The position numbers were made by a program, and so were the translations under genes. Shown piece after piece: positions 1 through 6,979 of a stretch of 20,957 nucleotides of DNA; the stretch's first letter is position 1, and every line of letters starts with the position of its first letter. Source of the stretch: Holophaga sp. (GTDB lineage: Bacteria > Acidobacteriota > Holophagae > Holophagales > Holophagaceae); the NCBI GenBank assembly GCA_031292735.1, contig JARLGP010000117.1:1-20957 (forward strand), written 5' to 3'. The notes beneath the pieces are model-generated. The model did no database searches. It saw only the letters and a list, made by a program, of their open reading frames with translations, and was not told the DNA's origin.

Positions 1-321
1 CCCAGCTCCTGATCGGACGGGGGCCGTTCCCGATCCGGTGAACGGGGGATGGCCCGCCCCGGCGCCGGTGGCCGGCACTTCGGGGGAAAAGGTCCCCGGC
101 TTCTCGGACCGGGGAAGAGCATCCTGCACCGCCGCCGTTTTCATGTGGATCAGGGGAGACGGTCCCTGGTGACATCCATTGCCGCGCTGCCACGACGCGG
201 GGAGCATATGTCGGCTACCCCTGGGCGCCCCTCCGAATGGAGGGATCTGGTTTACGGCCCGCCGTTTCTGCATCATATATCGAAATTCCCTTGACGGTAT
301 GTGACTCTGCCCGGATTCCCG
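1..321. other. No supported gene (left edge, 321 bases)
   Basis: I see no convincing gene here. Open frames exist on both strands, but their translations are rich in Arg, Gly and Pro and match no family I recognise, as expected for chance frames in GC-rich DNA. An AT-richer patch at about 268-300 could hold a minus-strand -10 element, but no matching -35 was found. Confidence 0.5.
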
Positions 322-355
322 GCAAAAAACAGCCCCCGTCTATGGTTGACGGGGG
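322..355 (-). terminator. Rho-independent terminator after the brnTA island / tRNA fragment
   Basis: On the minus strand an 8-bp perfect stem (CCCCCGTC with GACGGGGG, plus-strand arms 333-340 and 348-355, 7-nt loop) is followed by a run of six T (complement of the A run at 324-329). It lies just past the tRNA 3' fragment. It has a diverged counterpart, with the same spacing and loop style, beyond the intact tRNA gene at 1101-1135. Confidence 0.8.
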
Positions 356-363
356 TTTCTATG

Positions 364-410
364 GGTGCACCCGACGCGACTCGAACGCGTGACCTTTGGC
401 TTCGGAGGCC
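364..410 (-). repeat. Detached 3' part of tRNA-Arg (att-like direct repeat, distal copy)
   Basis: These 47 bases are identical to 1142-1188, the portion of the intact tRNA-Arg from the 5' arm of the anticodon stem to the 3' end. Identity stops abruptly at 410/411, inside the anticodon stem, so this copy cannot fold as a tRNA. Seven more bases beyond the single mismatch at 363 (TTTCTAT) and a terminator hairpin are also shared. Duplication of a tRNA 3' end is the classic footprint of tyrosine-integrase insertion into a tRNA gene. No integrase remains in the interval. Confidence 0.85.
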
Positions 411-453
411 GTGTGAACCAAGCCTTGCCATTTCTCCCGGAGCCCACGGGCGG

Positions 454-744
454 TCAGCCAGCCTTGTACCGATGCACCGCCTCAAGCAAAGCCTGGTCCA
501 TGCGGGTCTGCCAACCTGCGCCAGTGCCTCGGAAATATTCCACGACCTCAGGGGACAGGCGAAGAGCCACGCGCTCTTTGGTGGGCGCCTTCTGCGGTCC
601 TCTGACCCTCAGTTCGCCCCGCTGCTGGGCTTCAATGAGTTCCGGGAATACCTCGCGCATGGGGCGCATCCTGGCGAAATCTTCAGCCGTCAGTTCTGGG
701 CTTTCATCATCAATCAATTCAGGGTTTGGTTTGCGCTTGCTCAT
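454..744 (-). CDS. brnA: BrnA-type antitoxin
   Basis: This 96-residue protein is the probable antitoxin of a type II BrnT/BrnA pair. The N-terminal half is acidic and carries the ELTAEDFARMRP and EVFPEL stretches seen in BrnA proteins. The C-terminal half (about residues 55-96, with a VALRLSPEVVEYFR core) looks like the ribbon-helix-helix segment that dimerises and binds operator DNA. Its start lies 26 bases inside the 3' end of brnT, so the two are co-transcribed with the toxin first, the usual order for this family. The known role is to neutralise BrnT and, with it, repress the shared promoter. The length is normal and the frame intact. Confidence 0.85.
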   Translation of the reverse strand: MSKRKPNPELIDDESPELTAEDFARMRPMREVFPELIEAQQRGELRVRGPQKAPTKERVALRLSPEVVEYFRGTGAGWQTRMDQALLEAVHRYKAG

Positions 745-997
745 ACCGTTTGACCTCCCTTTCGTTGGCTTTTCTCAGGCTGATGACTCGGATTCCAGCC
801 TGAGTGGGTTTGAAGATCAGGACATGGACGCGTCCAGCAATGATTCCGGTGGCAGAGAACCGGTCCTCCCCGTAGTCGTTCCGGGTATCCAATATGACCA
901 AGGCGGAATCAAATTCCATTTCAGCCGCGAGATCAAAACGAATGCCTCGAAGTTCGATGTTCCGGGTGTTCTTCGCGGGGTCGAACTCGATCTCCAT
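719..997 (-). CDS. brnT: BrnT-type ribonuclease toxin
   Basis: This 92-residue protein is the likely RNase toxin of the BrnT family, a RelE-like fold that cleaves cellular RNA when free of BrnA. It shows the family's order of motifs: EFDPAKN near the N terminus, a central RGIRFDLA segment, then EDRFSATGIIAGRVHVLIF, and a C-terminal arginine-rich helix (VISLRKANEREVKRYE). It overlaps brnA by 26 bases. A TTGACT promoter with a perfect 12-bp palindrome lies directly upstream, fitting autorepression. The ribosome site is weak. The pair is the only recognisable cargo between the two tRNA-Arg 3' repeats and probably stabilises that segment. Confidence 0.88.
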   Translation of the reverse strand: MEIEFDPAKNTRNIELRGIRFDLAAEMEFDSALVILDTRNDYGEDRFSATGIIAGRVHVLIFKPTQAGIRVISLRKANEREVKRYEQAQTKP

Positions 998-1002
998 ACT
1001 CT

Positions 1003-1031
1003 AATTGTGGCCACAAAAAGAGAAGAGTCAA
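1003..1031 (-). promoter_or_regulatory. brnTA promoter with overlapping palindromic operator
   Basis: Reading the minus strand, TTGACT (1031-1026) is followed after 17 bases by ACAATT (1008-1003), a plausible sigma-70-type pair. The perfect 12-bp palindrome TTGTGGCCACAA (1005-1016) covers the -10 element and ends 8 bases before the brnT start, an ideal place for the BrnA-BrnT complex to repress. Confidence 0.55.
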
Positions 1032-1100
1032 GCCTTTTTCTGGCCATCGTCTCATGACTTGGAACGGCCAGCACCAGGACGAAGCAAACATCCATGCCGG

Positions 1101-1135
1101 TAAAAGACAACCCCAGCCTATGATTGACTGGGGTT
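1101..1135 (-). terminator. Terminator of tRNA-Arg
   Basis: On the minus strand an 8-bp stem (AACCCCAG with CTGGGGTT; arms 1109-1116 and 1128-1135, 11-nt loop) is followed by GTCTTTTA. It lies a few bases after the tRNA 3' end. The stem differs from the one at 333-355, but each is internally complementary. Confidence 0.75.
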
Positions 1136-1140
1136 TCTAT

Positions 1141-1217
1141 TGGTGCACCCGACGCGACTCGAACGCGTGACCTTTGGCTTCGGAGGCCAACGCTCTATCC
1201 AACTGAGCTACGGGTGC
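1141..1217 (-). tRNA. tRNA-Arg (anticodon CCG)
   Basis: The minus strand folds into a complete cloverleaf. The 7-bp acceptor stem is GCACCCG/CGGGTGC. The D arm contains AGCTCAGTTGGATAGAGC. The anticodon loop CTCCGAA gives anticodon CCG, reading the Arg codon CGG. The T arm contains the conserved GTTCGAGTC, and the 3' CCA is encoded. The stretch 1142-1188 recurs exactly at 364-410. Confidence 0.96.
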
Positions 1218-1481
1218 TGGTGGTGCAACTGCTGAATTTATTCAGTTTGGGGCCGGACGGCCCCAGGCCTTTCCCGCCTTTCGTCTGAGCGGGATCTGTA
1301 GATCTTACCCGCTTCCCCATCCGTTGGCAACGCGCCCTTGCGCTTCCATGGGGGGCAATCATGGATCAACGCCGCGGCCCCGGCGCGCTAGAATCGAGGG
1401 ATCCCGCAACCCCATCCCCGCCACGGTTGGCACGGTCCCGGGTCCACCGCCGGCTTCCACTTTGCTTCGAAAAGGGTTCAC
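1218..1481. other. Intergenic region between tRNA-Arg and the MFS gene
   Basis: The region holds two short hairpins: CTGAA-TTTA-TTCAG at 1230-1243 and a GGGGCC-GGAC-GGCCCC stem at about 1250-1265, whose role is unclear. A TAGAAT sequence at 1389-1394 could be the -10 element of the MFS gene, but the matching -35 (TCAACG, 1366-1371) is poor. I see no gene. Confidence 0.4.
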
Positions 1482-2720
1482 GTGCAGGCACCTTCATCGC
1501 GTTCACCGGTCCTGGTCTGGACTCGGGCCCGGGAACTGGGGACCGTCAAGGTGCTGGCGCTATGCGCGCTGGTCCTCCTCCTGGAGGGGTTCGACCTCCA
1601 GGCGGCGGGGGTTTCCGCGCCGCGGCTGGCGCCCGAGTTCCATCTGTTTCCGGTCCAGATCGGCTGGTTCCTGGGGGCGAGTTCGCTGGGCATCTTCCTG
1701 GCCTCGACCCTGGGTGGCATGCTGGCGGACCGCTTCGGGCGGCGGCCGGTGGTGGTGTCGGGCGTGGCCCTGTTCGGGCTGTTCTCACTCCTGACGGTCC
1801 GGGTCGGCGGGCTCGGGCCGCTGATCGCGGCCCGCTTCATGACCGGGGTGGGCCTGGGCCTGGCCATGCCGGCGGTGATCGCCATGGCCAGCGACCACAG
1901 TCCGGTGGAATGGAAGAAACGGGCGGTGGGCTTCATCTACTGCGCCATTCCCATCGGCGCGCTGCTGGCCGGCGCGGTGATCCAGTCCGGCTGGTTCGGC
2001 CGGGGCTGGCGGTCGGTGTACCTGGTGGGGGGCCTGGCGCCGATCCTGGTGGCCCCGCTGCTGCTGGCCTTCCTGCCGGCGGCCCGCGGCGCGGCCCCCG
2101 GCGGGCGGAGGGCGGAATCCGGTGGGCGGTTCCTGGGCGGGCTGCTGGGGAAGGACCATGCCGGGGTGACCCTGTCCCTCTGGCTGGGCACCTTCGGCAC
2201 GCTCCTGGTGATCTACCTCCTGCTGGGCTGGATGCCGACCCTCCTGGTGGGCCTGGGCCTCCAGCGGGGGCAGGTGCAGTTCGTGCAGATGGCCTTCAAC
2301 CTCGGCTCCTCCCTGGGCGCGGCGGTCAGCGGCCTGCTCCTGGACCGGCAGTTCACCTCCTCCACTCCGGTGGTGGCCTACCTGGCTTCGGCCCTCTGCC
2401 TGGCCCTGTTCGGCTTCATGCCCCTGGGGATCCGCTCGGCCCAGGCCCTGGCCTTCGTGGTGGGCGGCACGGTCACCTGCGCCCAGGCGGCCATCTTCGC
2501 CCTGGCCCCGCTCTGCTACGGCCGCGAGGTGCGCACCACCGGCGTGGGGGCCACGGTGTCCGCGGGCCGGTTCGGAACCATCGCCGGCCCGCTCCTGGCG
2601 GGCGGGCTGCTGGGGGTGGGCAGGTCCGCCGCCCAGGTGCTCATCGTGCTCATCCCCATCACCCTGCTTTCAGGGCTGGCGGTGCTGCGGGTGGCCCGGC
2701 GCGCGGCTCAGATGGCGTAG
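1482..2720 (+). CDS. MFS transporter, aromatic acid:H+ symporter (AAHS) type
   Basis: This 412-residue inner-membrane protein has about 12 predicted helices. Family signatures are the EGFDLQAAGVSAP segment in helix 1 (residues about 33-46), typical of PcaK/MhpT-like aromatic acid permeases, and the major-facilitator loop motif GGMLADRFGRRPVVV between helices 2 and 3. AAHS members import benzoate-like acids with protons, and the exact substrate cannot be read from sequence. The start is a GTG with an AAAAGGG ribosome site 5 bases upstream. It converges on the Rrf2 gene, and the two stop regions overlap by 13 bases with no terminator between. An aromatic permease beside an O- or S-demethylation operon may be functionally linked (methoxyaromatic uptake), but this is only proximity. 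Confidence 0.85.
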   Translation: MQAPSSRSPVLVWTRARELGTVKVLALCALVLLLEGFDLQAAGVSAPRLAPEFHLFPVQIGWFLGASSLGIFLASTLGGMLADRFGRRPVVVSGVALFGLFSLLTVRVGGLGPLIAARFMTGVGLGLAMPAVIAMASDHSPVEWKKRAVGFIYCAIPIGALLAGAVIQSGWFGRGWRSVYLVGGLAPILVAPLLLAFLPAARGAAPGGRRAESGGRFLGGLLGKDHAGVTLSLWLGTFGTLLVIYLLLGWMPTLLVGLGLQRGQVQFVQMAFNLGSSLGAAVSGLLLDRQFTSSTPVVAYLASALCLALFGFMPLGIRSAQALAFVVGGTVTCAQAAIFALAPLCYGREVRTTGVGATVSAGRFGTIAGPLLAGGLLGVGRSAAQVLIVLIPITLLSGLAVLRVARRAAQMA

Positions 2721-3151
2721 TTGATGTTGGGCTGGGATTCCTTGTCCCGCTGGCGCTCCAGCAGGGCCGCCAGGGAGATGCCCTGGTACAGCTGGTTCAG
2801 CGCCTGGCTGCCCTCGGCCCACAGGTCCTGCAGGGCGCAGGTCTCCGGACGGCCGCAGCAGGCCGATCCGGAGGGGCATTCGGCCAGCACCATGGGCCCT
2901 TCCAGGGCCTCCAGGATGGACAGGACGGAGATCTCGGCCGGATTGTGCGCCAGGGTGTAGCCGCCCTTGGCGCCCCGCACCGCCAGCACCAGGCCGGATT
3001 TCCGCAGCGGCACCATCAGCTGCTCCAGGTAGGTGCCCGGCAGGCCTTCGCGCTCGACGATGTCCTTGAGGAAGGTGGAACCCTGGCCATGGGTTCTGGC
3101 CAGGGCCAGCATGGCCCGCATTCCATAGATGGCACGGGAAGAAAATTTCAT
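2708..3151 (-). CDS. Rrf2-family transcriptional regulator, Fe-S cluster type
   Basis: The 147-residue protein starts with the family's typical MKFSSRAIYGMRAM, followed by a winged helix-turn-helix (LPGTYLEQLMVPLRKSGLV, then RGAKGGYTL). Cysteines at 92, 98, 99 and 105 fall where IscR has its three cluster-binding cysteines (92, 98, 104), so a [2Fe-2S] or other cluster is likely. This differs from CymR, which senses cysteine through CysK without a cluster. The start at 3151 has GGAG 8 bases upstream. An ATG at 3208 would overlap the RACE stop as ATGA and add 19 residues, but it lacks a good ribosome site and breaks the family N terminus. As the last gene of the operon it probably regulates it in response to redox, Fe-S or sulfur status (inference). 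Confidence 0.85.
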   Translation of the reverse strand: MKFSSRAIYGMRAMLALARTHGQGSTFLKDIVEREGLPGTYLEQLMVPLRKSGLVLAVRGAKGGYTLAHNPAEISVLSILEALEGPMVLAECPSGSACCGRPETCALQDLWAEGSQALNQLYQGISLAALLERQRDKESQPNINYAI

Positions 3152-3204
3152 GGGCGCTGCTCCAGGGCTGGGGGTCATGGAAGGCCCCCCGACACTCATG
3201 ATAA

Positions 3205-4902
3205 TCATTTCTTACCAAAATACTTGAGAAAACCTTCCGGAGGGCCACCCGGCGCCGGGAAGGCCATGGCGGCCACGAAGGTCTTCTCGAAGGCCGGATC
3301 GTTGGCCAGCTCCAGCACCCGGACCCGGGAGGCGAGTGCGGCCATGTCGTCCCGGCTCCGGGCGTTCACCAGGAAGGCCCGCCCCCCGCTCTGGGAGGTG
3401 TTGCCCACGAAGGTCACCCGGTCGGCGAACGCCTCCGGCACCAGTCCCAGGTTCACCAGGGTCGGGGTGCGCAGGTGGTAGCCGAAGGAACCGGCGATGA
3501 GCACCTGGTCCACCTGGGCGGGCACCAGCCCCTGGGAGCCCAGCAGCAGGTCGATGCCCGCGCGCACGGCGCCCTTGGCCAGCTGCACCTGGCGCACGTC
3601 CTTCTGGGTGAGGAACACCGGCCCGGCCACCTGGAACACGGTGCGGCCGTCCCGGCTTTCCAGGCGCCGGCCCAGCCCCGGGTGGGGATGCTGCCCGGCC
3701 CGGGCGAAGCGGCCGTTGCGGTCCAGGGACCCGTGCCGGGCCAGTTCGCCCACCAGGTCCAGCAGCCCGCTGCCGCAAAGCCCCACGGGCTCCCCGGCGC
3801 CGATGGTCTCCACGAGGATGTCGCTTCCGTCCACGGCGAACCGTTCCACGGCCCCGGCGGAGGCGCGCATGCCGCAGGCGATGTTCATGCCCTCGAAGGC
3901 GGGCCCCGCCGCGGTGGAGGTGGCCGTGAGCCGGCCTTCCACGGACAGCACCATCTCGCCGTTGGTGCCGATGTCCACGAACAGGACGACCCCGGGCCGC
4001 CGGTGCAGTTCGGTGGCCAGGAGGCCGGAAACGATGTCCGCGCCCACATAGGCGGAAAGGACCGGCGGCAGGTAGACCTGGCCCCGGGGGGCGATCCCCA
4101 GCCCCAGGTCGCGCGCCTCGAGGTACTGGTGCCCTGTCAGGACGGGGGTGTACGGGAACCGGCCCAGGGAACGCGGATCCGCGCCGGCGGCCAGGTGCAG
4201 CATGACCGTGTTGCCGGAGAACACCGCCTCGTGGATGCATCCGGGCGCCACCCCGGAGCCGGTGCAGAGCGAGCCGGTCAGGCGGTTCAGCTCGGCCATC
4301 AAGTCGCCCTGCAGCCGCTCCAGGCCCGCCGCGGTGGAACCCATCTGGATCCGCGTGAGCACGTCCTGTCCGTGGCGGGTCTGGGGGTTCAGGGCGGACC
4401 GGCTGAGCCGTTCCTGGCCGCTGGCCAGGTCCACCAGGGAGGCCACCAGGGTGGTGGTGCCGATGTCCACCACCAGGCCGAAGCTCTCCCCGGCGGTGTC
4501 GCCCGGCTCGGAATCCAGCAGCCCGGCACCGGAGAAGACCTCGGTCCGGCCGGTCTCCGGCCGGAACTGCTTGCGGATCCGGGGCTCGACCGCCACCTTG
4601 GACGAGAGGCCCTCGGCCAGGATCCGCAGCCCGGTGAGGCTGGTCCTGGGGATCTCCACCACCAGGTCGCCCGCCACTTCCGCCTGGCAGGCCAGGACGT
4701 CCCGGGGATCGGCCGGGCCCGGCGGGTGGCGGACATGGGCGGGGGCGTCGATGCGCACCCGGCACTTGCCGCAGGTGCCCACGCCGTTGCAGGGCGCCTC
4801 CACCGCCAGTCCGGAACGACGGGAGGCTTCCAGCAGGCTGGTTCCCTCCGGGACTTCCACCGTGGCGCTGAGCCCGGCGGTCCTGAACTGGATGGTCGGC
4901 AT
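3205..4902 (-). CDS. RACE protein: ATP-dependent reductive activator of corrinoid proteins
   Basis: This 565-residue protein joins an N-terminal plant-type [2Fe-2S] ferredoxin domain (Cys38, 44, 47 and 72, in NGVGTCGKC and VLACQ) to a C-terminal ASKHA ATPase-like domain. That domain has phosphate loops at DIGTTT (from residue 146) and FVDIGTNGEM, and later LCGSGLLD and IAGSFGYH. Such proteins use ATP to drive one-electron reduction of inactive Co(II) corrinoid to Co(I), rescuing methyltransferase systems after oxidation. The linker between the domains is short (about 60 residues). The start has AAGGAG 8 bases upstream and overlaps the stop of methyltransferase 1 by one base (TGATG). The partner is almost certainly the corrinoid protein encoded at 6979-7644. 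RamA-type activators differ in architecture and are excluded. Confidence 0.92.
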   Translation of the reverse strand: MPTIQFRTAGLSATVEVPEGTSLLEASRRSGLAVEAPCNGVGTCGKCRVRIDAPAHVRHPPGPADPRDVLACQAEVAGDLVVEIPRTSLTGLRILAEGLSSKVAVEPRIRKQFRPETGRTEVFSGAGLLDSEPGDTAGESFGLVVDIGTTTLVASLVDLASGQERLSRSALNPQTRHGQDVLTRIQMGSTAAGLERLQGDLMAELNRLTGSLCTGSGVAPGCIHEAVFSGNTVMLHLAAGADPRSLGRFPYTPVLTGHQYLEARDLGLGIAPRGQVYLPPVLSAYVGADIVSGLLATELHRRPGVVLFVDIGTNGEMVLSVEGRLTATSTAAGPAFEGMNIACGMRASAGAVERFAVDGSDILVETIGAGEPVGLCGSGLLDLVGELARHGSLDRNGRFARAGQHPHPGLGRRLESRDGRTVFQVAGPVFLTQKDVRQVQLAKGAVRAGIDLLLGSQGLVPAQVDQVLIAGSFGYHLRTPTLVNLGLVPEAFADRVTFVGNTSQSGGRAFLVNARSRDDMAALASRVRVLELANDPAFEKTFVAAMAFPAPGGPPEGFLKYFGKK

Positions 4903-5924
4903 CAGTTCTCCTTGACCGCCGCGGTCATGGCGGCGATGGTTCCCAGGGCGGTGGAGGTGGAAAGACCGCAGGCGGGCGAGATGATGTCCACCCCGTCGCG
5001 CACCAGGGCCCGGGCGCGCTGGGCCACCTGCTCGCGGCCCCCCGACTGGAGCAGGTACGTGCTGAGGTTGCCCATGGTGGTGATCTGCGGGAACTCGGCC
5101 TTCAGGGTCTTGAGGCTGACCATGGCGTCGGTGGAAAGGGCGTCGGCGCGCAGGCCGGGCAGCTGGGGCCAGACCCGGTTCATGTCGCCGCAGATGTGCA
5201 GGATCACCGGCGCGCCCAGGGCGTGGATGCGGTCCACCAGCTGGTTCAGGTAGCGGGCGGCATAGGCCTCGAACATCTTCGGGCCGAGGATCTCGCCGGT
5301 GGCGGTGGGATCGCCGATGGTGATGGCCGTGGCCCCGGCGGCCAGGGCCTGGCGGGCGTACTCCGCCAGCAGGTCGGTCACGTAGGCCAGCACCCGGTGG
5401 GCGCCTTCCGGGTCCTTGCGCAGCTCCTTGAGGAAGGTCATGGGGTCGACGATGGAGGCCGTGGTGCTCACCGGCCCGGTGAGGCTGGCGATCACCGGAT
5501 AGTCCGGGTGCGCCCTGGCCAGCCGGCCGGCGGCGGCGACCACGGTCTGGATGCGTCCGGAGGCGGCCAGGTCCGCCACGTCCCGGAACTCCACCCGGGA
5601 CACGCTGGCGTAGATCTCCCGGGAGATCTTGGGCTCGCAGGCCAGGGTTCCGGCGTCCACTTCGCTGCCCAGCAGTTCCGCCTCCACGGTCATGCAGAAC
5701 GGGACGCCCAGGTTCTCGAAGCCGGTGGCCTCGGTCACGTCCTCGGCCAGGGCGCCCATCAATCCGTCGTCGAAGTGGGCCCGGGGCAGGGTGTGGCCGG
5801 TGCGCTCCATGATCTCCACGATGGCCGCGTTCATCATCCCGCCGGTGCAGATGACCGGGGGCCGGTCAACGGGCTCTTTGCGCAGCACCCTCAGCAGGCG
5901 TTCCTTGGGCGTCAGGGTCGTCAT
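4902..5924 (-). CDS. Uroporphyrinogen decarboxylase-family methyltransferase 1 (MtaA/CmuA-like)
   Basis: This 340-residue TIM-barrel protein is of the family that moves methyl groups between corrinoid proteins and thiols. The Zn-thiolate motif is HxC...C: His243 and Cys245 in HICGD, and Cys319 in PACGLS. MtaA, MtbA and MtsA use this zinc to activate a thiol such as coenzyme M, and CmuA uses the related domain for chloromethane. The last motif is unusual, since relatives usually have GCG/GCD followed by a Pro-containing loop. ASLTGPVSTTASI and IGDPTATGEILGP are typical for the family. The ATG at 5924 has AGGAGG upstream and overlaps the end of methyltransferase 2 (ATGA). It cannot be a true HemE: it lacks the HemE signatures and lies between corrinoid genes. 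The methyl donor or acceptor is unknown. Confidence 0.85.
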   Translation of the reverse strand: MTTLTPKERLLRVLRKEPVDRPPVICTGGMMNAAIVEIMERTGHTLPRAHFDDGLMGALAEDVTEATGFENLGVPFCMTVEAELLGSEVDAGTLACEPKISREIYASVSRVEFRDVADLAASGRIQTVVAAAGRLARAHPDYPVIASLTGPVSTTASIVDPMTFLKELRKDPEGAHRVLAYVTDLLAEYARQALAAGATAITIGDPTATGEILGPKMFEAYAARYLNQLVDRIHALGAPVILHICGDMNRVWPQLPGLRADALSTDAMVSLKTLKAEFPQITTMGNLSTYLLQSGGREQVAQRARALVRDGVDIISPACGLSTSTALGTIAAMTAAVKEN

Positions 5925-6979
5925 GGCTTCGCCTCCTGGCGGGCGGGGTCGCCGATCTCCCGCACCGCGTCCAGCATGGCGTCGATGTTGGCGAAAGGCG
6001 TCTCAGTGGGCAGACTGCAGCCGGAGGCGACCACCAGCCCCTTGGGACTGTCCGCGGCCCCGGCGACCACCTTGCGCACGGCGTCCCGCACCTCGGCGGG
6101 CGAGCCCTGGAGCATGACCGCCGAGGGCGACACGTTGCCCATGAGCCGCACTCGATGCCCGATGCGGCGCTTCGCTTCCGCCAGGTCCAGGTCGTCGTCC
6201 AGGGAGAGGCAGGCGGCGCCGGTGTCGGCCATGCCCTCCCAGACCGGGGCAGTGCGGCCGCAGATGTGCAAGGTCACCGCCTTGCCGCGCTCACGGATGA
6301 AGGCCACCAGCCGCGCCAGGTAGGGCAGGCTGAACGCGGCGAACTGGCGCGGGCCGACCACCGTGGTGGAGGACATGGGATCGGTGAGGCTTGGCACCGC
6401 GCCGGTGGCGAGAATGGCCTCGGCATAGGCCAGGCTGGACTGCAGGGACAGTTCGCAAAGCCGGTGCACCGCCTCGGGCTGGCGCAGGGTGAGCCGCACC
6501 AGGTTCTCGGTGCCGATCAGGAAGGAGGCGTTGGTGAAGGGGCCGGTGAGGGCCACGGTGACCGGGACCTCCTGGCCCACCGAGTCCAGCACGCGCCGGG
6601 CCGCCTCCAGATGCGCGGGGAGGTTGCCGTCCCGGTGCGGGTCGGCGGGGCGGAGCTGGCCGATGGATGCGCTGTCGGGGATGGCCGGAGCCTCCAGGAA
6701 CGCGGTCTCGTCCTCCGGGTAGCGGATCTGGGCCCCCATGGCCTCCGCCTGGGTATAGAGATCGGTGAACACCCGGATGGTGTCGTAGCCGAAGCGCCGG
6801 TAGGCGGCGGTCTGGGCCTGGGCCATGAGGCCGCCGTCGCCCCGGAACGCGGACACCTTCACCCCGATCACCCGGGCGGCGGTATTGCCCACGATGGGCA
6901 CGCAGGGCAGGCGGTCGATGGCGGCGCCGCGGTTGTAGGCCGCGAGCCGTTCCAGCGGCGTCATCTGGTCCCGCGGCAT
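5921..6979 (-). CDS. Uroporphyrinogen decarboxylase-family methyltransferase 2 (MtaA/CmuA-like)
   Basis: This 352-residue protein belongs to the same family as the two other methyltransferases of the operon but is clearly diverged. Zn ligands are His238 and Cys240 (HICGRT) and Cys321 (SGCSLPTETP), the last in the canonical family context. LTGPFTNASFLIG and LTDPMSSTTVVGPR are conserved substrate-pocket loops. The ATG at 6979 overlaps the corrinoid protein's stop by one base (TGATG), with GGGAGAGG upstream; a second Met five residues in is a possible alternative. Direct coupling to the corrinoid gene makes it the best candidate for the immediate partner of that protein. Whether it methylates the corrinoid or unloads it cannot be told from sequence. 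Confidence 0.86.
   Translation of the reverse strand: MPRDQMTPLERLAAYNRGAAIDRLPCVPIVGNTAARVIGVKVSAFRGDGGLMAQAQTAAYRRFGYDTIRVFTDLYTQAEAMGAQIRYPEDETAFLEAPAIPDSASIGQLRPADPHRDGNLPAHLEAARRVLDSVGQEVPVTVALTGPFTNASFLIGTENLVRLTLRQPEAVHRLCELSLQSSLAYAEAILATGAVPSLTDPMSSTTVVGPRQFAAFSLPYLARLVAFIRERGKAVTLHICGRTAPVWEGMADTGAACLSLDDDLDLAEAKRRIGHRVRLMGNVSPSAVMLQGSPAEVRDAVRKVVAGAADSPKGLVVASGCSLPTETPFANIDAMLDAVREIGDPARQEAKP

Larger units (their letters stand above)
364..1188. mobile_element. Mini-island flanked by tRNA-Arg 3' direct repeats, carrying brnTA
   Basis: The two exact 47-bp repeats (364-410 and 1142-1188) are 778 bp apart and enclose only brnT and brnA. The intact tRNA is kept at the right side and the displaced 3' fragment at the left, as expected after site-specific insertion at a tRNA gene. 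With no integrase or excisionase, this is either a deletion remnant of a larger island or an element mobilised in trans. Tandem duplication of the tRNA tail is an alternative, but it would not explain the foreign toxin-antitoxin cargo. Confidence 0.65.

Noticed and set aside
817..1110. 97-codon minus-strand frame over brnT
   Set aside because: It overlaps the well-recognised brnT and its promoter in another frame and has no family resemblance.
1361..3481. A 706-codon open frame on the plus strand
   Set aside because: It overlaps the MFS gene in another frame and runs antisense through Rrf2. The translation is Gly/Pro/Arg-rich with no domain, typical of shadow frames in GC-rich DNA.
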